Shown: piece by piece, positions 63,389 to 64,000 of the stretch
Layout of the letters: the number at the start of each line of letters is the position of its first letter
Numbering within the stretch: position 1 is the first letter of the stretch
Assembly (NCBI RefSeq): GCF_014490555.1
Contig: NZ_CP061032.1
Span: 868,001 to 932,000, forward strand
Source of the DNA: Corynebacterium lujinxingii
Lineage (GTDB): Bacteria; Actinomycetota; Actinomycetes; Mycobacteriales; Mycobacteriaceae
Direction of reading: 5' to 3'
DNA length: 64,000 nt
Made by a program: the position numbers and the translations under genes
The notes under the pieces: model-generated
Seen by the model: the letters and a program-made list of their open reading frames with translations, nothing else
What the model was told of the DNA's origin: nothing
The model's database searches: none

Positions 63389-64000
63389 CGCTGCTCGAGC
63401 AGTCTCTGCGATCGCACCGCACAGTCCAGGTTGTCGGCGATTCCGGCGCGGGCCTGACCACGCTTGCCACCCAGATCCACCGCGAGTGGCCCGGCGCCGC
63501 CGTGGTTCAGCAGGACGCCACCGCGCACGTGTCTTATCTTCGCGATACCGTCATCGAGGAAATTGCCCTCGGCCTCGAACAGCGCAGCACCCCCACCCTC
63601 GAGATGCTCGAGCGCTGCAACACCATCCTCACCGCCGCCGGCCTTGCCGACCTCGCTGAGCGCAACCCCGCACAACTCTCCGGCGGCCAGACGAGGCGCC
63701 TGGCCATCGCCGCAGTTGCCGTGTTACAGCCGGACGTATTGCTTCTCGACGACCCCTTCGCCGGCCTCGACCCCACCTCCTGCACCCGCATCGCGCACCT
63801 TTTGGACACGCTCCCGTCCAAGGTGGTCATCTTGGGCACCCGCACACGCGACATCGATTCCGAGGTACTCACGCTTGCCGGCGGCCATCTCACCCCCGGC
63901 GCCCCAACCCCGCACCCGCTGGAACTGCCGCAGCGCGTCACCCCCGTAGGCGCGCCGATCGACCTCGGGGAAATCTCTGCCACCCGCGGCGGCTCGAAAC
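63379..64000 (+). CDS. ECF transporter ATPase, first (degenerate) domain of a double-domain protein, cut by window end
   Basis: A continuous frame of 207 codons starts MDVTLLEQSLRSHRTVQVVG. The signature LSGGQTRR (100-107) and the strand VLLLDDPFAGLDP are clear. Walker A reads GDSGAGLTT (Leu26 where Lys is needed), the Walker B glutamate is Asp125, and the switch-His region reads GTRTRD with no His. This site is probably inactive. The last visible residues (IDLGEISATRGGSK) look like the start of a second ATPase domain, which would hold the active site and lies outside the window. Confidence 0.82.
   Translation, partial: MDVTLLEQSLRSHRTVQVVGDSGAGLTTLATQIHREWPGAAVVQQDATAHVSYLRDTVIEEIALGLEQRSTPTLEMLERCNTILTAAGLADLAERNPAQLSGGQTRRLAIAAVAVLQPDVLLLDDPFAGLDPTSCTRIAHLLDTLPSKVVILGTRTRDIDSEVLTLAGGHLTPGAPTPHPLELPQRVTPVGAPIDLGEISATRGGSK

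Overview
The window looks like a piece of a Corynebacterium chromosome. By eye it is about two-thirds G+C and densely coded, with many genes that look leaderless (a TANNNT hexamer 6-7 nt before the start codon). It carries corynebacterial/mycobacterial hallmarks: a mycothiol gene (mshB), a fused 2-oxoglutarate dehydrogenase E1-E2 (odhA), lpqW, fdxC, folP2 and gpgS. The gene order from about 21 to 48 kb follows the M. tuberculosis Rv1157c-Rv1230s block: Rv1157c-like, typA, lpqW, mshB, small membrane protein, fdxC, dapC, dapD, dapE, LOG protein, folP2, gpgS, DUF3117, glgA/glgC, O-methyltransferase, sigE, anti-sigma, tatB, mrp. I see no rRNA, tRNA, insertion sequence, prophage or CRISPR array, and no gene-free stretch longer than about 300 bases.

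Layout. 0-10 kb: the 3' part of ligD, a 2'-5' RNA ligase-like protein, a spermidine synthase-like protein, a PNPOx flavoprotein, a 14-TM drug exporter, a DUF4185 surface protein, a cupin, a polybasic-tailed protein and a DUF808 membrane protein. 10-17.2 kb: a peptide ABC importer with two tandem paralogous binding lipoproteins, two permeases and a fused double ATPase. 17.2-20.5 kb: a TPP riboswitch controlling an ECF importer (ykoE-ykoD-ykoC) with a small P-loop kinase in the same operon. 20.5-28.7 kb: DUF402 protein, Rv1157c-like protein, typA, then the lpqW-mshB-membrane protein run, fdxC-dapC and a GtrA protein. 28.7-36 kb: an HNH protein behind an inverted pair of DnaA boxes, then the lysine/diaminopimelate cluster: a leftward operon of two amino-acid permeases, dapD and a GNAT protein, a second shortened dapD-like gene, and the divergent dapE. 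36-48 kb: LOG protein, folP2, gpgS, DivIVA-like protein, DUF3117 protein, an RlmA-like methyltransferase, glycogen genes glgA/glgC with a catalytically defective GH32-like partner, O-methyltransferase, sigE/anti-sigma, tatB, mrp, a stress-type membrane protein and a lipoprotein. 48-56.5 kb (leftward): EcsC protein, fused ABC exporter, odhA. 56.5-64 kb: carboxylesterase, a very acidic protein, an MFS carrier with a nucleoside hydrolase, and a second ECF importer (S, T and a double ATPase cut by the window edge) behind a structured leader.

How it fits together. dapC, dapD and dapE supply three steps of the succinylase route to meso-diaminopimelate, interleaved with amino-acid carriers. glgC and glgA make and use ADP-glucose. 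sigE, its zinc anti-sigma factor and tatB form an envelope-stress/export unit. mshB belongs to mycothiol synthesis.

The most unusual signals are: a short sequence, GCTTATCGACGA, that recurs far more often than expected on both strands, in three reading frames and outside genes, including one perfect inverted pair; a GH32-like protein that has lost its catalytic residues but is translationally coupled to glgA; a shortened second DapD; an ECF ATPase domain lacking the Walker A lysine, catalytic glutamate and switch histidine; and an unassigned structured leader in front of the second ECF importer.
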